DNA from: Candidatus Levyibacteriota bacterium | GTDB lineage: Bacteria; Patescibacteriota; Microgenomatia; Levybacterales; UBA12049 | NCBI GenBank assembly: GCA_013816255.1 | Contig: JACDET010000009.1 | Span: 979 to 42,429, forward strand | Length of the DNA: 41,451 bases | Reading direction: 5' to 3' | Part shown: positions 37,019 to 41,451 of the stretch, piece by piece | Position numbering within the stretch: position 1 is the first letter of the stretch | Layout of the letters: every line of letters begins with the position of its first letter | Position numbers and translations under genes: made by a program | Notes under the pieces: model-generated | Database searches by the model: none | The model's input: only the letters and a program-made list of their open reading frames with translations | What the model was told of the DNA's origin: nothing

Positions 37019-38401
37019 ATGAGAAAAAAAGCAATTATTATTGGAGCTGGAATGGCTGGGTGTTTCATGGCAATTTGTTTGGCCAAAAGGAATTACGATG
37101 TCATTGTTTATGAATCTCGCCCTGATGTACGGCTGGAAAATTATGATTCTGGTCGTTCATTTAATTTGACGCTTTACTATCGAGGTATTAAGGCAATGAA
37201 AGAGCTCGGGGTATGGGGTGAAGCGAAAAAGGTTGCTGTTATTGCCCAGGGGAATGTCGCTCATTATGAAAATCGTAAAGTATATGACTCTTTTGATGCT
37301 AAGGGCAACGAAATTCTATATACAGTGCATAGAAATAAACTAAATGGAGCACTGCTTACATCTGCTGAAAAATATGAAAATATTGAGTTTCAATTTAATA
37401 CAAAATGTGTAGGAGTTGATAGTAGGAAGCGGGAAGTAGAGCTTGAAAAACAATATTCTTCGAGTGACCAAAGGGAATCGAGAAGCGGTTCTCGACAAGC
37501 TCGAACAATAAGCACTACCGTTAAAGCAGATATCGTTATAGGGGCGGATGGGGTTAATTCTGTTGTCAGATCTTTTATTCCAACAGAGAGCGAACAGCCT
37601 TGGGTAAAACAATACGAGGATTGGGGATATAAAGAAGTGCACATTTCTGCTGAAAAGACGAAGGCGTTACAACTCAGACTGCTCTCGACACATACATGGC
37701 CGAGACCTGATTCATTGTTGATCGCTTTCCCAAATCCTGATGCATCGTTTACGCTCATGTTCAATTTGCAACTTGAGGGGGGAAAAAGTTTTGTGTCGCT
37801 CGTAAGTGAAAAGGATATTACAGCTTTTATTACTGCTGATTTTCCTGATCTCAAGCCGTTACTTCCTGAGATTATTGACGCATTTCAACAAAAGAAAATT
37901 GGAACATTTGTGACCTTATATAATCCTCTTTGGCATGATCAAGATTTTATGGTTTTGATTGGAGATGCGGCACATGCATTTATACCATTCTATGGACAGG
38001 GAATGTGCGCAGCTTTTGATGATTGTTTGAAATTTGCCGAATTGTTTGATAGACATAATGGTGATGTTGCAAAAGTGTTCCCACTCTATCAAGAGAATCG
38101 GAAGCGGAATACAGATCTTATGGCAGAACTTGCGAAAGAGAATTTCATTGAGTTACGAGATAAAAGCCGGTCCCCATTCTTTGTATTCAAAGATAAAGCT
38201 GATACGCTCCTTCATATGCTTTTTCCGAAGTTTTGGCAGCCGCCGCTGTATGTTTTGATTGCGCATGGGGATTTGGAATATCATGAGGCGTATGCGAAGT
38301 ATCAAAAACAGTTGCTGTTGTCGAAGAAGATTGGGCTGGATGCTGCGCTGTATGCTTTGGCTTTGCCTTTGATTATTTCTGGTAGGTTTAAGAAGAAATA
38401 G
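37019..38401 (+). CDS. FAD-dependent monooxygenase, kynurenine 3-monooxygenase-like
   Basis: KAIIIGAGMAGCFMAICLAKRNYDVIVYESR; SGRSFNLTLYYRGIKAM; VKADIVIGADGVNSVVRS; LIGDAAHAFIPFYGQGMCAAFDDC. Confidence 0.85.
   Translation: MRKKAIIIGAGMAGCFMAICLAKRNYDVIVYESRPDVRLENYDSGRSFNLTLYYRGIKAMKELGVWGEAKKVAVIAQGNVAHYENRKVYDSFDAKGNEILYTVHRNKLNGALLTSAEKYENIEFQFNTKCVGVDSRKREVELEKQYSSSDQRESRSGSRQARTISTTVKADIVIGADGVNSVVRSFIPTESEQPWVKQYEDWGYKEVHISAEKTKALQLRLLSTHTWPRPDSLLIAFPNPDASFTLMFNLQLEGGKSFVSLVSEKDITAFITADFPDLKPLLPEIIDAFQQKKIGTFVTLYNPLWHDQDFMVLIGDAAHAFIPFYGQGMCAAFDDCLKFAELFDRHNGDVAKVFPLYQENRKRNTDLMAELAKENFIELRDKSRSPFFVFKDKADTLLHMLFPKFWQPPLYVLIAHGDLEYHEAYAKYQKQLLLSKKIGLDAALYALALPLIISGRFKKK
37459..37505. 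repeat. Short palindromic element in frame within the monooxygenase gene
   Basis: TTCGAG...CTCGAA ends, internal TCGAGAA-gcgg-TTCTCGA; encodes SSDQRESRSGSRQAR. Confidence 0.65.
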
Positions 38402-38411
38402 ATTTTCCTCC

Positions 38412-38592
38412 TGTCATCCTGAACTTGTTTCAGGATCTCCTATGAAAATTTCCACCAGTCTGCAATTCAGCGTAAAAATCATTGTAGCAATATACGACCG
38501 TTAATAGTGCTGGATTCCCGCCTTCTCGCCTCGCGGCGAAGCGGGCGCGGGAATGACAAATGAGTAGATCCTGAATCAAGTTCAGGATGACA
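38412..38592. repeat. 181-bp composite inverted repeat between convergent genes
   Basis: 27-bp arms TGTCATCCTGAACTTGTTTCAGGATCT (38412-38438) and its complement at 38566-38592 with one mismatch; contains a further GATTCCCGCC...GGGAATGACA half. Confidence 0.95.
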
Positions 38593-38594
38593 AT

Positions 38595-39131
38595 TTATAT
38601 AAAAAGCGGGACTCTTTTTTTGTAGTCTAGGTATTCTTTGCCGAAGATTTTGGCTAGATTTTCTTCTTCTTTTTTTGCTGATTTGTAGAAATAGATTGCG
38701 AGTGGGATTCTGAGGATGATAAGCCAGCTTTGGATGGCTATCGCAAAACCGAAGTAGAGCATGATGAAGGCGAGGTAAATTGGATTTCTTGAAAAACCGA
38801 ATGGTCCGTCAGTAACGAGTTTGTCTTGTTTTTTATGATGGACTCCAGGTACTCCCCACGATTTGCTCATGACGTTTTTGGCCCAGATTGCCAGGATAAA
38901 GCCTCCCAAATACATCCCGATACCAGATACGGTAATAAGTAGCGATAGCGGGCCTTGGGGAAGAGGCATATAGATTGCGGCAAGAATTTGCAGTATCAAA
39001 ATGAGTGCTTCAATGCTATTTGTTTTGAGCATTTCAAAGTTCAAACGCTCTTTGGCAAAACGTAATTCTGTCCGTATCCACAGTACTTTTATGATGATAA
39101 TACCAAGTGTGAGTAGTGTAATAAGTGTCAT
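38595..39131 (-). CDS. Isoprenylcysteine carboxyl methyltransferase / PEMT-like membrane methyltransferase
   Basis: KLVTDGPFGFSRNPIYLAFIMLYFGFAI...KEEENLAKIFGKEYLDYKKRVP. Confidence 0.88.
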   Translation of the reverse strand: MTLITLLTLGIIIIKVLWIRTELRFAKERLNFEMLKTNSIEALILILQILAAIYMPLPQGPLSLLITVSGIGMYLGGFILAIWAKNVMSKSWGVPGVHHKKQDKLVTDGPFGFSRNPIYLAFIMLYFGFAIAIQSWLIILRIPLAIYFYKSAKKEEENLAKIFGKEYLDYKKRVPLFI

Positions 39132-39170
39132 AGTTTAGACTGATTCTGGACAGGCCAGAATGACGAGTAG

Positions 39171-40409
39171 TTATTTCAATATACCTTTTTTGAATAAATA
39201 TTTAAAGAGTATATTGCGATCACCATTGTTCATTTGAAAAACGAATTGATAGAGTCTCCGGTCATTATACTTTTGATCGTAGGCTGCAATTTTTTGATAC
39301 GCGCGCTTGGTTATACTCGGATGTTTACTCTTTTCAAGACTATACGCAATTGCTTCTTGCAGCTGCGCGTTCTGTCCGTTTTTACCCAAAAGTGCCAACG
39401 CCTGTTCTCCTTGTATATTATACTTGAGTTTGTAATCATAGTACATATTGCGGACAGCCTGAAGATCTATTGTGTGATCAAATGTTTTCGCTTTAACTAG
39501 TGCATCTGAACCTTGCAGATAAAACATCGTCATCAAACATTTAAAGCAACGTGAGCAGTTGTATTTCCCTTTAATGTTTTGTGTGCAAACCCGGAGATAT
39601 TGTAATGCAAGTGGAGATGTACTGACAAGTGTTGTAATCTTACCAATTCTATCATGTTCACCACCGTCACTGTTAATGCTCACAGTTTCTGTTGACCAAA
39701 GCGGATCAAGATCTGGATGTGTACCATACGGAAATAACTGATCATTGCGGACAGCTCCCGGAATAAGTACTTGTTTAAGTTCACGTCGGAGGAAAAGTGC
39801 TATGGCTGCCAGCGCTCCACCGTGAGCAAAATCCCAAATCAAACGTTTTTCAATAATTTCTCCAATGTTTGTTTTGAGAATAATTGCTTCAATTTTTTCC
39901 TCTTTTGCAACTAACTCAACTGTTTCACGTACTTGCTTAAAAAAAGGCTCATTTGTTAACGGAATATCAAAACCGTGCACAAGTATCAGGTGGGATATTT
40001 TTGTTTCTTTTTTGTCTCTATTATGTAAATAGGTATAGAAAGAATCAACTCCGGCCGTAAAAAAACTGGCTGTATGCTTTGGTGTATGTACATCTGGAAC
40101 TATTTGCGTTGCTTTAATTTCTATTGCTGAGAAACCAATCTTCCAGCTGAGAATAAGCTTTTGGATTCTGTTCATATTCTCGAGAAGCTGCTTGGAGACC
40201 GAACCATCAACAGATATATTTTCTCCAGTCTTCATACAGGGAAGAAGTACAGCGGCGAGAAATGGACTTGCATCCTTTGCAACAAAATTCTCATACTTGT
40301 TATCAACAGAAATGTAGGCCTGTTCTGTTTTCTTACCACGGAAAGTAATAGCAGCAGATACTATGACTCCATTTGCTTCTTTGGTATATTTTATATTTGT
40401 AATATACAT
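39171..40409 (-). CDS. QueC-like PP-loop ATPase family protein
   Basis: ASFFTAGVDSFYTYLHNR PP-loop variant; Cys cluster CTQNIKGKYNCSRCFKC. Confidence 0.65.
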   Translation of the reverse strand: MYITNIKYTKEANGVIVSAAITFRGKKTEQAYISVDNKYENFVAKDASPFLAAVLLPCMKTGENISVDGSVSKQLLENMNRIQKLILSWKIGFSAIEIKATQIVPDVHTPKHTASFFTAGVDSFYTYLHNRDKKETKISHLILVHGFDIPLTNEPFFKQVRETVELVAKEEKIEAIILKTNIGEIIEKRLIWDFAHGGALAAIALFLRRELKQVLIPGAVRNDQLFPYGTHPDLDPLWSTETVSINSDGGEHDRIGKITTLVSTSPLALQYLRVCTQNIKGKYNCSRCFKCLMTMFYLQGSDALVKAKTFDHTIDLQAVRNMYYDYKLKYNIQGEQALALLGKNGQNAQLQEAIAYSLEKSKHPSITKRAYQKIAAYDQKYNDRRLYQFVFQMNNGDRNILFKYLFKKGILK

Positions 40410-40736
40410 ATGTTTTTATGACCCATGTATACTATACCTATCTTTACCGATTTTGCAAATTGCGATGAGGCATTCTCAAGTATGTAAGCTATCTAACTGA
40501 ATGTTGTTGTCAGGGGATGTAGACTAGATTTAGGAAATTTAGAGCAAAAAAGATCATCCCTCAACATTGAATATTGTTTCGCTAGAGCTCCTTGCTACTA
40601 CGCCCTTCTTTGTTTTGGGATGACTTACTGATCATGATACTGTATCAAAGTAGTATATCCTGTTAACATACAGTAAGAAGGCCGTAAGACTTCCCGGAGT
40701 CTAGTTTCCTCAATCGAAATAGGCTACAATAAAAAG

Positions 40737-41451
40737 ATGGAAACAATAGCATTTTTTGAAATTGAAGACTGGGAGAAAGACTATATTGCCAAAGCATTCC
40801 CACAAGATACACTCTATTTCTCCTCCGATAAAGGGCACGATGTAACGGATGAAACTATCCTGAAGTCGACTATCATTTCAACGTTTATTTATTCACAAAT
40901 GACGGCTGAGGTTCTTTCAAAGTTTCCTAACCTTAAAGTCATCGCCACAAGATCTACTGGTTATGATCATATCGATCTTGCCTATTGCAAGGAAAAGAAT
41001 ATAACTATTGTTAATGTACCTACATATGGCGCGCATACGGTGGCTGAGCATACATTTGCTCTTATCCTTGCATTAAGTCGCAAACTTGTCAGGACCGTCA
41101 ATAGAGGCAAAAGAGGGGATTTCGAACTCCATGATCTAACCGGATTTGATCTCGCTGGTAAGACGATTGGTGTTGTCGGAGCCGGCAAAATTGGTGACAA
41201 AGTAATCCGTTTATCAAGAGCATTTGAAATGAATGTGCTTCTTTATACACGTCACCCTGAAGAAGTTGCGGGACAGGAAGGTATTAAGTCTGTGGGTCTT
41301 GATGAACTCTATGCAAACTCCGATATCGTTACATTACATGTACCCCATACCCCCGAAACCCATCACATCGTTAATAAAGAAAATATTCAGAAATTCAAGA
41401 AGGGCAGTATTCTTATCAATACAGCGCGTGGACCATTGGTAGAAACAGAAG
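40737..41451 (+). CDS. D-2-hydroxyacid dehydrogenase (3' truncated by window; not in ORF track)
   Basis: VIATRSTGYDHIDLAYCKEKNITIVNVPTYGAHTVAEHTFALILAL; GKTIGVVGAGKIGDKV; TACAAT-N6-ATG. Confidence 0.93.
   Translation, partial: METIAFFEIEDWEKDYIAKAFPQDTLYFSSDKGHDVTDETILKSTIISTFIYSQMTAEVLSKFPNLKVIATRSTGYDHIDLAYCKEKNITIVNVPTYGAHTVAEHTFALILALSRKLVRTVNRGKRGDFELHDLTGFDLAGKTIGVVGAGKIGDKVIRLSRAFEMNVLLYTRHPEEVAGQEGIKSVGLDELYANSDIVTLHVPHTPETHHIVNKENIQKFKKGSILINTARGPLVETE

Noticed and set aside
37340-37854. Minus-strand ORFs opposite the monooxygenase
   Set aside because: Antisense shadow of a conserved flavoprotein frame.

Overview
AT-rich bacterial chromosomal window with dense, short-gapped genes on both strands. 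UGA is used as a stop. Gene content and style suggest an uncultivated small-genome lineage such as Patescibacteria/CPR, but this is inference only. From left to right: a metal/copper module (P1B-ATPase 3' end, F510_1955-type BNR protein, DUF305, TauE/SafE-cupredoxin, HMA chaperone); an LRR-protein kinase; tRNA-Arg(TCG) with a relict tRNA 3' half behind it; a large membrane protein; an ATP-cone/nuclease-like protein; a GlsB-like gene with a structured leader; a lexA-dinB SOS locus with two SOS boxes; WhiB; enolase; MurI; two identical tRNA-His(GTG) genes; ComB; glycosyltransferase; lipid kinase; histidine kinase; an E1/ThiF-like plus acyltransferase-like pair; rhomboid; a KMO-like monooxygenase; a QueC-like PP-loop protein; and the 5' part of a D-2-hydroxyacid dehydrogenase. 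Three signals stand out. (1) A recurrent -10 hexamer / exactly 6 nt / start codon arrangement at about 16 genes on both strands implies pervasive leaderless transcription, corrects several ORF-track starts and reveals an uncalled 37-aa ORF. (2) A family of GTCATTCC/GTCATTGC-type palindromic elements is scattered between genes, and at three places is inserted in frame inside conserved proteins (DinB, a DUF2079-like membrane protein, a KMO-like monooxygenase). (3) Seven-bp TTAGNNN repeats form a 219-bp inverted heptamer array and a (TTAGGGG)4 G-quadruplex candidate. All assignments are by eye from motifs; no searches were run.
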